NCBI RefSeq assembly: GCF_001677335.1
Contig: NZ_LZYB01000002.1
Span: forward strand, 186,001 to 250,000
DNA: 64,000 nucleotides
Direction: 5' to 3'
Source: Erythrobacter dokdonensis DSW-74
GTDB lineage: Bacteria > Pseudomonadota > Alphaproteobacteria > Sphingomonadales > Sphingomonadaceae
Below, one piece after another: positions 18,304 through 27,037 of this stretch. The position numbers and the translations under genes were made by a program. How positions within the stretch are numbered: position 1 is the stretch's first letter; every line of letters begins with the position of its first letter. The notes beneath the pieces were generated by a model. The model was not told the DNA's origin. It saw only the letters and a list, made by a program, of their open reading frames with translations, and did not search any database.

Positions 18304-18645
18304 ATGGTCGCCCTTTCCCTCAAGTTTGAACTGACGGGGACATTCGATCCGGCTGCGACCTATGAGCGGATGTATAACCGGCGCGTGCTGCCCGATCTTG
18401 AACCGCTGAAAGAGGCGAAGGGCATCGGCGTCGGGATTGACGGCAACTTCACGACCCCTACGCGGGCGATCGAGCGATTGGAAAAGGCGCCTCAACGCGA
18501 AGGCCTCCAAATCCCTGCGAAACTCGAAGTTCGGGGCGTTGCGAGCGACGTGGCCTTTGACATGAAGAAGGCACTTGATGCGTCGCTGGCGACGTTGAAG
18601 GCGAACGTGCCTCGTAAGACCGGCGCCCCACGCCTCGCCCATTAA
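18304..18645 (+). CDS. Unknown protein of the element, 113 residues
   Basis: Begins 6 bases after the preceding gene, with GGGGGGT as a likely ribosome site overlapping that gene's end. The protein opens with a short beta-like segment (MVALSLKFELTG) followed by charged helices and ends in a basic tail (KANVPRKTGAPRLAH). No motif is recognised. Small basic proteins encoded next to each other in this way are common in phage regions, but that is only context. Confidence 0.6.
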   Translation: MVALSLKFELTGTFDPAATYERMYNRRVLPDLEPLKEAKGIGVGIDGNFTTPTRAIERLEKAPQREGLQIPAKLEVRGVASDVAFDMKKALDASLATLKANVPRKTGAPRLAH

Positions 18646-18833
18646 GGTGCTTACACGCGGGCGCGTGTTTGTCGCGGCGGCGCTCGCAGTCGCGAGAAAG
18701 GCCACGAAACCATACCGGGACCGGGCAGGCTGCTATCTGGGTCTGTTAGATTGAGCCAACAACCCGCTATGGCCCCTTTGATGACGACAAATAAGGTGGT
18801 AACCGCTCCTAGTCTATTTGTGTCGGATGCCCG

Positions 18834-19667
18834 GTGAATTTCGTCGAACTTCAAGACAAATCCGACAACCTCCTAGCGGGGGGCTTGGCATGCCTTTTGG
18901 GAGCTGAACCCCATTCATGTCTGAACATCAAGTTCACTGGTTCAGTGAACTACTTGCTGAGCTTGAATGGGGAAGCGCGATACATCGGCGAAGCAAAGAA
19001 CGCCAAGTTTCGATTATACAGCCAACTCAGAGAGAAGACGTCGACATTTTATCGAAATTACCTGAGGACTTCTCCGGTTCCTGTCTCGCCTATTTCAGAT
19101 TTCGAGCTTCGGATTCTTCCAGTCGCCTTTGCGCGCAAAGAGCTTGAAGAGTTCGGAATTGTGAATGCGCGGTGCGATTTGAACCGTTTCCACTTGGGCA
19201 AACGACAGCTTTTCGACGCGGAGGCGGCGATCGCTCATTGGGAAGAAGTGCAAGCTACCGCCCGAAAGCTAGTTTGCGAAGGGGCGGAGAGGTGCGTTGA
19301 ACAGAGCTCGAAACCATGGATTGACGCTGCGGGTCCCAACGCTCCAGGTATTTACGTCATTCGTCGTGGCGGCCAGATAATCTATGCCGGCGAAAGCTCC
19401 GACATTGGCATTAGACATGAAACTCACGGCGGGCAGACTTACTTTTCGGCTGTTCGGCGCAACGTCGGAAGATCGCTACTCGGGTTTGAGCTTAAGGTTC
19501 GGAACGGAAAGAGGAAATACTTCACCGAAGACGAAGACGAGGCGGTGACCGCGTTTCTCGGAGAATGCGAGATATCTTTCACGGAGATTAGCGTTGGTCG
19601 CCTTGAGATTGAGGAATATCTCATCATGCGTCACCAACCCATTTTGAACCGCAAGTCGAAGTCCTGA
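18834..19667 (+). CDS. Protein with two GIY-YIG nuclease-like domains
   Basis: A 277-residue protein in visibly AT-richer sequence. The C-terminal half has a clear GIY-YIG pattern: APGIYVIRRGGQIIYAGES, then RHETHGG and a terminal helix IEEYLIMRHQPILNRK with the conserved Glu and Asn. The N-terminal half repeats the theme: VNYLLSLNGEARYIGEAKNA followed by FRLYSQLREK. GIY-YIG enzymes cut DNA in repair, restriction and homing. Two copies in one short chain are unusual, and the first lacks the usual Gly-Ile before Tyr. The start is GTG 18834 with no strong ribosome site. Setting and composition suggest an acquired defence or mobility gene; the function is inferred. Confidence 0.7.
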   Translation: MNFVELQDKSDNLLAGGLACLLGAEPHSCLNIKFTGSVNYLLSLNGEARYIGEAKNAKFRLYSQLREKTSTFYRNYLRTSPVPVSPISDFELRILPVAFARKELEEFGIVNARCDLNRFHLGKRQLFDAEAAIAHWEEVQATARKLVCEGAERCVEQSSKPWIDAAGPNAPGIYVIRRGGQIIYAGESSDIGIRHETHGGQTYFSAVRRNVGRSLLGFELKVRNGKRKYFTEDEDEAVTAFLGECEISFTEISVGRLEIEEYLIMRHQPILNRKSKS

Positions 19668-19790
19668 ATCAACACGCGCATGCTTGGTTTGATCACGAGC
19701 ACGATGGCCGTTTTGGCCCTTTGCCGACTTCAGCGACCTGATCCAAGCAGCACGGTCTCAGGTTTCGACCAGAGCCGCTTGAGCTTCACA

Positions 19791-20168
19791 TCAGATACAT
19801 GCTGCAATGAACTCCGGCGTCAGGTCATCGCTCGATCTGTTCTCGCCTCGAGTTGTCAGGACGGTGCGGTCGCAATACCTGCGGTGTTCCTCGAAGGCTT
19901 CAAAGGTGATGCCGTCGCGCAGCGCCTGCAATAGTTCACGCTGCCACCTGTTGCGCTGGACATAATGGGCGCGCTCAACGCCAGATTTGTTTGTCTTGAG
20001 GCCGTTCGCCACAAATGCTGCGACGGCCGCTGGCGTGATATGCGTCACAACCCAGCTATCGGGCAGTACCTTGACGGCGCGGTCAAAGACGCAGCGCGCC
20101 ATTTCATCCGACATGTCAGTTTGGGTTACTGCAAAACGCAGCACCTCATATAGAGCGCGGGCGGTCAT
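19791..20168 (-). CDS. Unknown protein of the element, 125 residues
   Basis: ATG 20168 is preceded by AAAGGAG at six bases, a strong ribosome site. The protein is soluble and mixed-charge (MTARALYEVLRFAV, then [36 protein letters not shown]), with no recognised domain. It is on the opposite strand to most element genes, as small regulators often are. The frame, start signal and codon pattern argue that it is real. Confidence 0.6.
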   Translation of the reverse strand: MTARALYEVLRFAVTQTDMSDEMARCVFDRAVKVLPDSWVVTHITPAAVAAFVANGLKTNKSGVERAHYVQRNRWQRELLQALRDGITFEAFEEHRRYCDRTVLTTRGENRSSDDLTPEFIAACI

Positions 20169-20236
20169 TCTGGCTCCTTTGTCAAAAAACAAGGCCAGTA
20201 CGCGCCACCGGTTGACCCCTAGCTTAACGGGGGCAA

Positions 20237-20656
20237 ATGGTTATCATCTTAACCACTCCTACGGAGGAGACGCAGGCGAGGTTTCGTAGGCGGGAAGACT
20301 TTCAACTTAGGAGCGAAATTCCAGCGTCCGCCAGCGGCGGGGTCGTCTCCTCGCCAACTCTCTTCCCAATGCGTTCGGGCGTCGGCCTGATGGGCGAGGC
20401 TGGTCCCGAGGCCGTGCTGCCTTTGAAGCGCATCCGCAACGGCGATCTTGGAGTGAAGGCCGAGCGTCCCAGCATCACGATCATCAATAACAACAACTCG
20501 CAGATCGACACGCGAGAGACCCCCAACGGTCTCGAGATCGAACTGCGAGCCGTGAGCATGGCAAAGCGGGCCATTGTTGACGATATCATGCGAGGCGGCT
20601 CGCCTGTGTCGAAAGCGATTGAATGCACCTACTTGGTGAGGCGCAACGGGCGATAA
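20237..20656 (+). pseudogene. C-terminal fragment of a phage tail tape-measure protein
   Basis: From about 20336 the frame reads GGVVSSPTLFPMRSGVG and LMGEAGPEAVLPLKR, the typical C-terminal end of tape-measure proteins in tailed phages and gene transfer agents, which set tail length. A full protein would be several hundred to over a thousand residues; here only about 107 recognisable residues remain and there is no upstream tape-measure sequence. It shows that part of this element came from a tailed phage. Confidence 0.7.
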
Positions 20657-20862
20657 TGCGCCTGACCCTGCATCACGCAATCGAGGCGCTGGAGGCACTA
20701 ACCGGCAGCGACGAGGCGCTGGATGATCTTATCGCCCTAGAGGCTGAGCGGATGCGGGCGTACCTTGAAGAATATCCCAGCGTCGGAGAGTGGCGCGAGG
20801 CGATACACCACAATATCGCCATCGGCCTTTTATGGCCGCCTGCATCGCAGGCATTGCACTAG
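20656..20862 (+). CDS. Small acidic protein next to the tape-measure fragment, 68 residues
   Basis: ATG 20656 overlaps the preceding stop (TAATG). The product is a helical acidic protein (HHAIEALEALTGSDEALDDLIA; AERMRAYLEEYPS). It may be a surviving phage gene from the tail region, but no family is recognised. The overlap with the preceding frame suggests an originally coupled pair. Confidence 0.5.
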   Translation: MRLTLHHAIEALEALTGSDEALDDLIALEAERMRAYLEEYPSVGEWREAIHHNIAIGLLWPPASQALH

Positions 20863-21059
20863 GGGCGATAGCGATCCCGCAGGAAGTGGGGAGCGGTAGT
20901 GTCCTGCGGCTTTACCCACTTCGCATGGATGGGCCTTCCATCTGCCATGCAGTCAATGAACCTGTGTTGCCCCCGCTTTAGCCTGACGGCCTGCGCTTGG
21001 CCTTCGCGGGCCTCGTCGTTGAATTGGCGTTCTCGTTTTCCAGGCCGGTTGTATGGCAT
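20859..21059 (-). CDS. Possible small basic protein near the right end, 66 residues
   Basis: ATG 21059 with GAGGGA about nine bases upstream opens a 66-codon frame rich in Arg and Lys (MPYNRPGKRERQFNDEAREG). Its end overlaps the convergent small gene by 4 bases. It has no recognised domain. The basic charge and the location beside the right end of the element would fit a DNA-binding accessory protein such as an excisionase, but this is a guess. Confidence 0.42.
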   Translation of the reverse strand: MPYNRPGKRERQFNDEAREGQAQAVRLKRGQHRFIDCMADGRPIHAKWVKPQDTTAPHFLRDRYRP

Positions 21060-21124
21060 CGCTAACGTCCCTCGTTGCTGTTGGGGCGACGATACGGTGG
21101 CTCAGCGCAGGCGGGCAACGGGTT

Positions 21125-21162
21125 GCTTAAAGATCGCTTAAAGGCGCCGGTCGCTTTAAGCG
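21125..21162. repeat. GCTTAAAG repeats inside the right end of the element
   Basis: GCTTAAAG at 21125 and CGCTTAAAG at 21135 in direct order, then CTTTAAGCG at 21154 inverted. The first two make TTAA-N7-TTAA, as at the left end. They lie 35-72 bp from attR. Matching motifs at both ends suggest integrase arm-type sites. Confidence 0.55.
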
Positions 21163-21196
21163 ACTGTGAAACAAGTTCGAACGTAAAGCATTGAAA

Positions 21197-21276
<80 letters not shown>

Positions 21277-21316
21277 ACGCTGATCTTCCTCCCCTCGGCT
21301 CCTGCCCCGCCCCGGT

Positions 21317-21389
21317 GGGCCCGGCAGGATTCGAACCCGCGACCTAGCCGTTATGAGCGGCCAGCTCTAACCGCTGAGCTACAGGCCCT
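21317..21389 (-). tRNA. tRNA with CAT anticodon, probably tRNA-Ile2 (lysidine type)
   Basis: A 73-base cloverleaf: acceptor GGGCCTG with CGGGCCC, D arm TAGCTCAGCGGTTAGAGC, anticodon loop CTCATAA with a strong GGCCG/CGGCT-type stem, T arm GGTTCGAATCC. CCA is not encoded. CAT may be elongator Met or the lysidine-modified Ile2; the body resembles Ile2 genes more (GAGC-TGGCC, TAGGTCGC). Confidence 0.85.
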
Positions 21390-21475
21390 TCGACAGGAAC
21401 CGGAGCCAAGGCGAGATTCAGCCCCTACTCCGGGCCTTGGCGGGAAACAAGCGGGGAAGCTAGACAGTCCGGCGT

Positions 21476-22477
21476 TCAGGGAGTGCTCGCCGTCAGGATT
21501 TCGGTGACGGTGCAAGTTCGGACACCGCGCCGGTCGAGCGCAGCATAGATTGCCTCAAACCAGTGATAGAGCGCTTCGACACCGGCCTCGGTCGGCGTAT
21601 AGCGGGTATTGCCGGCAGCCAGGGTCGGGCTGTGGAAGGAGAGTACCAGCACCGGCAGCCCGCCTTCCAGCGCCACATCGACGCCGCGCAGCGCCTCATC
21701 GACCGAAACCCCTTCCGGCGTAAGCGCGATGCGTTCGAGCAGGCCGAGCTTTGAAAATGCACCCATGGCCCGCGGGATCCGTTGTCCCCATCGTTGAACC
21801 TTGCGTCCTGCATGGCGTAGAAGACCGCTGTGTACGCTCGTTACCGGCAGTTCGAGCAGAGTGCGCTCGTCATCGGCCCAATAGGGTGCAAGCGGATGGT
21901 CGCTATAGTCCGGCCCGCCCTTGGCACTGTAATCGAACAGCGAACGCACCGATGTGTCGATCCTGATCCCTGCGGTCTTGAGCAGGTCTGCGGTATGCGG
22001 CCCTAACCCGTAACGCCCGGCCCGGTAGATCAGCGCAGGCGCACCGAAAGCTTCGGCAATTGCATCGCGAAGCGCCATCAACTTTGCTGCCTCAAGCTCG
22101 CGCGGGAGGTTGCCGGCAAAGGAATTGTAGTCGTTGACATCTTCGGTGAAGGGCGGGTTGACCCAGGGGTGCAGCTGCAGACCTACATCTGCCTTTCCCC
22201 GTGCGACCGCATCGCCGATGATCGCGACGGCGGCCTGGTCGGTGACGATCGGCCAGTCGACCAGATACACGGGATGCGCGCCGATCGCTTCGCAGAAGCG
22301 CTGGAAGCGAGGGATGGCGGCGACGTGGGAAAGGCCGTAGCGATCGCGCCTGAACGGTGCATCCCAGTAGAATTCCTCTTCGGTGTCGACCGTCAAAAGT
22401 ACCCGCTGGCCGAAGCCGGAGGCCAGTTGCGCCGCAGAACCCGGCGGTGGCGGCTCCAGCATTGAGCCCGTTGCCAT
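21476..22477 (-). CDS. Polysaccharide deacetylase-family protein
   Basis: A 333-residue NodB-homology-type protein. The metal-site motif near residue 30 reads LLTVDTEEEFYWD, with the Asp pattern of WalW-like deacetylases, followed by VYLVDWPIV, LQLHPWVNPPF with the histidine that usually binds metal, IYRAGRYGLGPHTADLL, and a closing LVLSFHSPTL with the terminal motif His. There is no signal peptide, so it is probably cytoplasmic or membrane-associated and tied to exopolysaccharide or capsule synthesis. It starts 25 bp after the histidine kinase gene on the same strand, so the two are likely co-transcribed. Confidence 0.8.
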   Translation of the reverse strand: MATGSMLEPPPPGSAAQLASGFGQRVLLTVDTEEEFYWDAPFRRDRYGLSHVAAIPRFQRFCEAIGAHPVYLVDWPIVTDQAAVAIIGDAVARGKADVGLQLHPWVNPPFTEDVNDYNSFAGNLPRELEAAKLMALRDAIAEAFGAPALIYRAGRYGLGPHTADLLKTAGIRIDTSVRSLFDYSAKGGPDYSDHPLAPYWADDERTLLELPVTSVHSGLLRHAGRKVQRWGQRIPRAMGAFSKLGLLERIALTPEGVSVDEALRGVDVALEGGLPVLVLSFHSPTLAAGNTRYTPTEAGVEALYHWFEAIYAALDRRGVRTCTVTEILTASTP

Positions 22478-22501
22478 TGGCCTGTCTCCCCGCGCGGCGC
22501 G

Positions 22502-24298
22502 TCAGCCTGCGTTCCCGCCCGCACCCTGTGCATGGTGGCTAGGCAGCGGTTCCTCACTGGTCAAGAGCGGCAGGGTGAGCACCATGTCCGTGCCTTCGCG
22601 ATCAAGAGTGCCGCCTGCAGCCCGGGCCTCGGCGCGTGCCAAGCGGAAGGCAAACCCGGCACCGAACAGACCGGGATTGATTGCGCTATCGGTAGGTCTG
22701 ACGGTCGCTGCGAAGATATTTTCTTCGCGTGCCAGATCAGCGGGAAGGCTGCACGTCAGCCGCGCCATGGCGGTGCCGTTGCCGATGATCGGATCGAGCC
22801 TCGCATGGATCGTTTCGCCTTCTGCGCAGGCAATTGCGATGCTTGCAAGCAAGCGCCACAACAGTCCCTCCATGTCGTCGGTGTCGTACGGCACCAGCAG
22901 GCAGGCCTCGGGCGCGAGGGCGAGTCTGACAGCAGCTCTGCGGGTTTCGAGCACCGGCGCGATCTGATCCAGAATACGCTGCGCCAGCCTTGCAAGATCA
23001 GCTTCCCCCGTGTCGATCGCAAGGGCTCCGGTTTCCAGTCGTGCGAGCCGGTCGAGCTCGTCGAAGCCGGCGAGTATGCGCGCTGCATCGGCGGCGATGG
23101 CAGCGGCGAGCGCTCGGTATTCATTGGGCGCCGGGCCAAACAGCTGCTGCTGGATGACCTCGGCATAACCCTGAACGGCCGTCACTGGCGTACGGAGTTC
23201 GTGCAGCAGCTGGCGGATGCGGTCGGCCTCGCGATTGTCGTGCGTGCCCGGCACATCCGTTTGCGGGACTGGCCGCCGAAAGCGCCCTATGTATCCGGTG
23301 AAGTGGCCCTCGAAATTGAATGCCGGCTGGGCATCGAGCGTCCATGATCCGGCAATTGCAGGCGCCCCGGAAAGCATGAAAGCAAGCCCGGTGATCGGCT
23401 GACGGCGATTTACGGAGCGCACAATCGCGCTGGTGCGGATATCCGTCTCGCCAGCCCCGTCCGGAGCCGTCAGTCGCATGCCTACCACCATCGGACCCAC
23501 ATCGCCCGACGCCCAGATGATGCGCCCTGACGTATCGGTTGCAAAGCCGAAATCGGCAATCGTGCGATCAGGCAGTTCCGGCAGCTCGCCCAGCGGCAGG
23601 CGAGGGGCGATATCGGGTTCGAAGGCAGCCTCGCGACGTTCACGCCGGAACTGGGCTATACGTTCGACCAGCGCCGAGATTTCACTGCGGCCCGTATCCT
23701 CCCGGTCAGGCATGCGGCGACGGTCATTTTCCGGGCGGGGGATGGACCCTGCCGCGTGCTCCGGCTTACCGCGCATCGATGGGGAATGGGCCGCTGGCCC
23801 TGATGGCACTGAAGGCGGGGCCGCGGCGGAGGCAGGCTGCTCGGATGGCGGCGGCAGTCCGCGGTCATGAATTCCAAGCCGGTCGAGCAGTATCTCGATA
23901 TCAAGCGGCAGATCGCGGCGCAGGCGCAGAAAGCCGCGGGCGCGCACCGGAAGGCGGGGGATGAGTGAAGACCAATCCTCGACCGAAAGATCCGCGCGGG
24001 CGAGCGCCGCCGCGGCAACCGACGGCTCCTGATCAGCGAGATGTGCAGCAAGATCGGCGCTGCGAAAGCGCCAGCCGGGCTCTCGTATCATTCGCGCGCG
24101 AGCATCGGCATCGATCTGCTCGGCCAGCGCATCCATACGCAGCCATGCTGCCGCGATCAGGCTCTGGTGCTGCCGTCCGGCCTGGCGTACACGGTTCTTG
24201 CCGAGCAGGTCGAGCAGTTGCCTGTACTGGGTTCGCAATCCCGCATCGCCGGTAACGCGCTGGCGCAGCACGGTGGCAAGGCGGTCATCGAAGAACAA
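22502..24298 (-). CDS. Atypical soluble PAS/HisKA sensor histidine kinase
   Basis: A 598-residue protein without membrane segments. Residues 1-145 are alpha-helical and look like a DUF2336/HEAT-like repeat region (LAAHLADQEPSVAAAALARA). A proline-rich linker (150-200) and a PAS-like domain (245-345) follow. The phosphoacceptor helix has LLHELRTPVTAVQGYAEV with H366. The ATPase domain is divergent: no canonical N box is evident, and the G-like segment reads LFGAGFAFRLARAEARAAGG near 555. It may therefore have weak or altered kinase activity. No response regulator gene is adjacent. It is divergent from the Lrp gene and followed by the deacetylase gene. Confidence 0.8.
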   Translation of the reverse strand: MFFDDRLATVLRQRVTGDAGLRTQYRQLLDLLGKNRVRQAGRQHQSLIAAAWLRMDALAEQIDADARARMIREPGWRFRSADLAAHLADQEPSVAAAALARADLSVEDWSSLIPRLPVRARGFLRLRRDLPLDIEILLDRLGIHDRGLPPPSEQPASAAAPPSVPSGPAAHSPSMRGKPEHAAGSIPRPENDRRRMPDREDTGRSEISALVERIAQFRRERREAAFEPDIAPRLPLGELPELPDRTIADFGFATDTSGRIIWASGDVGPMVVGMRLTAPDGAGETDIRTSAIVRSVNRRQPITGLAFMLSGAPAIAGSWTLDAQPAFNFEGHFTGYIGRFRRPVPQTDVPGTHDNREADRIRQLLHELRTPVTAVQGYAEVIQQQLFGPAPNEYRALAAAIAADAARILAGFDELDRLARLETGALAIDTGEADLARLAQRILDQIAPVLETRRAAVRLALAPEACLLVPYDTDDMEGLLWRLLASIAIACAEGETIHARLDPIIGNGTAMARLTCSLPADLAREENIFAATVRPTDSAINPGLFGAGFAFRLARAEARAAGGTLDREGTDMVLTLPLLTSEEPLPSHHAQGAGGNAG

Positions 24299-24589
24299 GC
24301 TGGCACTCCCATGCTGCGGCCCCGAAAAAGCACCGGCACATCACGAATCGCGGCTGGCACAGACTGTTGCCGGTCTGCAAACAATCCTTCTGCCGCATCC
24401 TCTTCTATCAGGATGATGCAATTGTCACACTCTGGCGCGCAAGGTGCGTTGCAAAGCGGGACAATTGCTGGCAGACCTAATAATATTAGCGAAGTGGCCC
24501 GTTGAGCGCGCCTCTTCTTACCTCGATGAAGATAGGGCACGGGGCGTTGCCGTCTGGTGAACGGCGCGTGCCAAGGGAGTTCTAGCCGA

Positions 24590-25051
24590 GTGGCCAATCT
24601 GGACGATATTGACCGGCGTCTGCTGGCGGAACTGCAGGCGGAAGGCCGGGTGACCAATGTCGAGCTTGCCCAACGTGTCGGGCTGACTGCACCACCATGT
24701 CTGCGGCGGGTGCGAGGCCTCGAGGAAGACGGCGTGATTCGCGGCTATCACGCCGACCTTGATCCATCCAAGCTCGGCTTTGCGATAACCGTGTTCGCGA
24801 TGGTCAGCCTTAAGAGCCAGGCCGAATCTTCCCTGCGCGAATTCGAAGAGCACATGCGCGCTCTGCCCGAGGTGCGCGAATGCCATATGCTCAATGGCGA
24901 AATCGACTTCATTCTCAAGATCGTAAGCAAGGATCTTCAGAGTTTCCAGGAATTCCTGACCGGCAAGCTGACCCCTGCCCCCAACGTGGAAAGCGTCAAG
25001 ACCTCGCTCACAATCCGGACCGCGAAGCAGGAGCCGGGCGTCCCGCTGTAA
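24590..25051 (+). CDS. Lrp/AsnC-family transcriptional regulator
   Basis: A 153-residue regulator with an N-terminal winged helix-turn-helix (LDDIDRRLLAELQAEGRVTN, then VELAQRVGLTAPPCLRRVRGLE) and a C-terminal RAM ligand-binding domain (LGFAITVFAMVSLKSQ; VRECHMLNGEIDFILKIV). Lrp-type proteins usually respond to amino acids and bind as octamers. GTG 24590 follows AAGGGAG at about 11 bases and gives the conserved start; an upstream ATG at 24557 is the alternative. It is divergent from the histidine kinase across 291 bp. Confidence 0.93.
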   Translation: MANLDDIDRRLLAELQAEGRVTNVELAQRVGLTAPPCLRRVRGLEEDGVIRGYHADLDPSKLGFAITVFAMVSLKSQAESSLREFEEHMRALPEVRECHMLNGEIDFILKIVSKDLQSFQEFLTGKLTPAPNVESVKTSLTIRTAKQEPGVPL

Positions 25052-25068
25052 GCGGATGCAGGGCGGAT

Positions 25069-25452
25069 ATGGCCGATACCCCACCGCTCCCGCCCGATAC
25101 CATCGCCGTTCCCGACCATGCCCAGGTACGGGCTGGAGCCCTGCCGACGGAGATGCGGGCGGATGGAACGCTGGTAATCGACCTGCTCCCGCTTGCCCCA
25201 CCGCCGCCGCGCGAGTGCATTGCCGAGGAGCCCGATCCGCTCAATCCCGAGATAATCGTCTGCCGCCAGACTGCGCCCTCACCGCGCATCGGCCCCGATG
25301 TTCTTCCCGATGTCGATGATTTCGGGATCGGTATACCGCGTGCGCGGTTCCGCCTGTCCGACACGGCTGCCGTCGAACTCAACGGGACCAACCCGAATGT
25401 CGGCGGCTTCAATGCCCAGGGCGGCGAGGTGCGGCTCAAGATCGACTTCTAG
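25069..25452 (+). CDS. Conserved-looking hypothetical protein, 127 residues
   Basis: ATG 25069 follows GGGCGG and lies 17 bp after the Lrp gene. The protein is proline-rich and acidic, with a cysteine pair (PPRECIAEEPDPLNPEIIVC) and a C-terminal beta-like end (VGGFNAQGGEVRLKIDF). No signal peptide and no recognised domain. I recall similar small proteins from sphingomonads (with an EIxVC motif) without function. Confidence 0.65.
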   Translation: MADTPPLPPDTIAVPDHAQVRAGALPTEMRADGTLVIDLLPLAPPPPRECIAEEPDPLNPEIIVCRQTAPSPRIGPDVLPDVDDFGIGIPRARFRLSDTAAVELNGTNPNVGGFNAQGGEVRLKIDF

Positions 25453-25506
25453 AGCGATTTAGAGCGCGCCAGGAATGCCGCGCGGCGCGGAAATCACGCC
25501 ATGTCG

Positions 25507-26817
25507 TCAATGCAGCTTGAGTCGGGGGCGAACAATCCGGTTCACCCGCCCGATCAGCATCAGGAATGTTCCCTTCACCCAGCCGTGAATGCCCCACAGG
25601 TGCAAGCGGTAGAGCGAGGTGTAGATGAACCGCGCCAGCCGCCCCTCGATCGCAAGGCTTCCTCCGACCAGATTGCCCATCAGGCTGCCTACGGTCGAGA
25701 AGCGGCTAAGCGAAATCAGCGAGCCCTTGTCATGATAGACGAAGTGCTTGAGCGGGCGGCTTTTCTGCATCCGGCAGATATTGTCGAACACGGTGTTCGC
25801 CATCTGGTGCGCGGCCTGGGCGCGCGGCGGGATCGGGCGATCCTCGCCTGGCGGAACATAGCTTGCGCAGTCGCCCAAAGCGAAGATGTTGTCGTCGGTA
25901 ACCGTTTGGAGCGTATCGCGCACGAGGAACTGGTTGCGGTTGTTGGTTTCGAGGCCAAGGCTTGACAGGAACTCGGCGCCCTTCACCCCGGCAGCCCATA
26001 CCATCAGGTCGGCCTCGATGGTCTGGCCGTCCTTGGTCACGAGCGCGCGTGGGAGCGCCTCGGTCACCTGGGTGGCTTCCATCACCCTGACGCCCAACTC
26101 GGTCAATTCGTGATGCGCGGCGGCGGACAGACGTTCAGGCAGCAGCGGCAGGATGCGCGGCCCGGCTTCGATCAGCGTGACCTTGAGGCGGCTTTCGTCG
26201 AACACCTCAAGCCCGTAATGGCTGAGCGCGCCTGCGGCGTTGTAAAGCTCGGCCGCCAGTTCCACCCCGGTTGCGCCCGCGCCGACAATCGACACCCGCA
26301 CCTGTTCGTCGGCATCGGGGTTCTTCATCATCGCCCGGCTGACCCGCAGACAGTGGTTGAGCAGCCGCGTGCGGAAGCGTTCCGCCTGTTCGCGGGAATC
26401 GAGATAGAGGCAATGCTCCTTCACCCCGGGCACGCCGAAATCGTTGGAGATCGATCCCACCGCCAGCACCAGGATATCGTAGCGGATGGTGTGCTGGCCG
26501 ATAAGTTCGCGTCCGTCCTCGTCATGGACCGGGGCGAGACTGATGGTCTTGGCTTCCCGGTCGATCCCGTCGAGGCTGCCCTGAAAGAACCGATAGCCCC
26601 AGCGGTAGCAATGCCCGCGATAGCCGACCTCATCGAGATTGGCGTCAAGCGATCCGGCCGCAACCTCGTGCAGCAGCGGTTTCCAGATGTGCGAAAGATT
26701 CTTGTCGACGAGGATGATGTCGTGCCGCTTCCGGCCGAACTTGGCCCCTAGCCGGCGCACCAGTTCCAGCCCTCCGGCACCACCGCCGACGACGACGATC
26801 TGGGTCTTGCGGCTCAT
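25507..26817 (-). CDS. ndh: Type II NADH dehydrogenase (NDH-2), FAD-dependent
   Basis: A 436-residue single-subunit NADH:quinone oxidoreductase that feeds electrons to quinone without pumping protons. The FAD Rossmann motif VVVGGGAGGLELVRRLG is near residue 10, the NADH Rossmann motif VSIVGAGATGVELAAEL near 170, and NIFALGDCAS near 300 binds FAD. The C-terminal 50 residues (YRLHLWGIHGWVKGTFLMLIG) form the amphipathic membrane-binding helix. ATG 26817 (MSRKTQIVVVG) was chosen; an upstream frame to 26877 is not conserved. Confidence 0.92.
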   Translation of the reverse strand: MSRKTQIVVVGGGAGGLELVRRLGAKFGRKRHDIILVDKNLSHIWKPLLHEVAAGSLDANLDEVGYRGHCYRWGYRFFQGSLDGIDREAKTISLAPVHDEDGRELIGQHTIRYDILVLAVGSISNDFGVPGVKEHCLYLDSREQAERFRTRLLNHCLRVSRAMMKNPDADEQVRVSIVGAGATGVELAAELYNAAGALSHYGLEVFDESRLKVTLIEAGPRILPLLPERLSAAAHHELTELGVRVMEATQVTEALPRALVTKDGQTIEADLMVWAAGVKGAEFLSSLGLETNNRNQFLVRDTLQTVTDDNIFALGDCASYVPPGEDRPIPPRAQAAHQMANTVFDNICRMQKSRPLKHFVYHDKGSLISLSRFSTVGSLMGNLVGGSLAIEGRLARFIYTSLYRLHLWGIHGWVKGTFLMLIGRVNRIVRPRLKLH

Positions 26818-26955
26818 CGAACACTCCTTCGCGCAGGTGCGCAACGCAATCCCGGCATCACGATAGCCGGATAGCAAAACAAAATCGCGTCAAATCATAA
26901 CCGTGGAACCGATCTTCCACGCTTCTCGAAGGGGAGGGAGGGTCCACATAAGCAA

Positions 26956-26984
26956 AGGGGCGGAAAGGTCCAACCTTCCCGCCC
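26956..26984 (-). terminator. Terminator-like hairpin after accC
   Basis: On the minus strand GGGCGGGAAGGT and ACCTTTCCGCCC form a long stem with one mismatch and loop TGG, followed by CTTTG. It lies about 55 bp past the accC stop, in the right orientation for the aroQ-accB-accC operon. Confidence 0.6.
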
Positions 26985-27037
26985 GCAGCTCATGTCGATT
27001 TGTGCTGCAGTGCAGCATTATTGCACCGGATAGCGGG

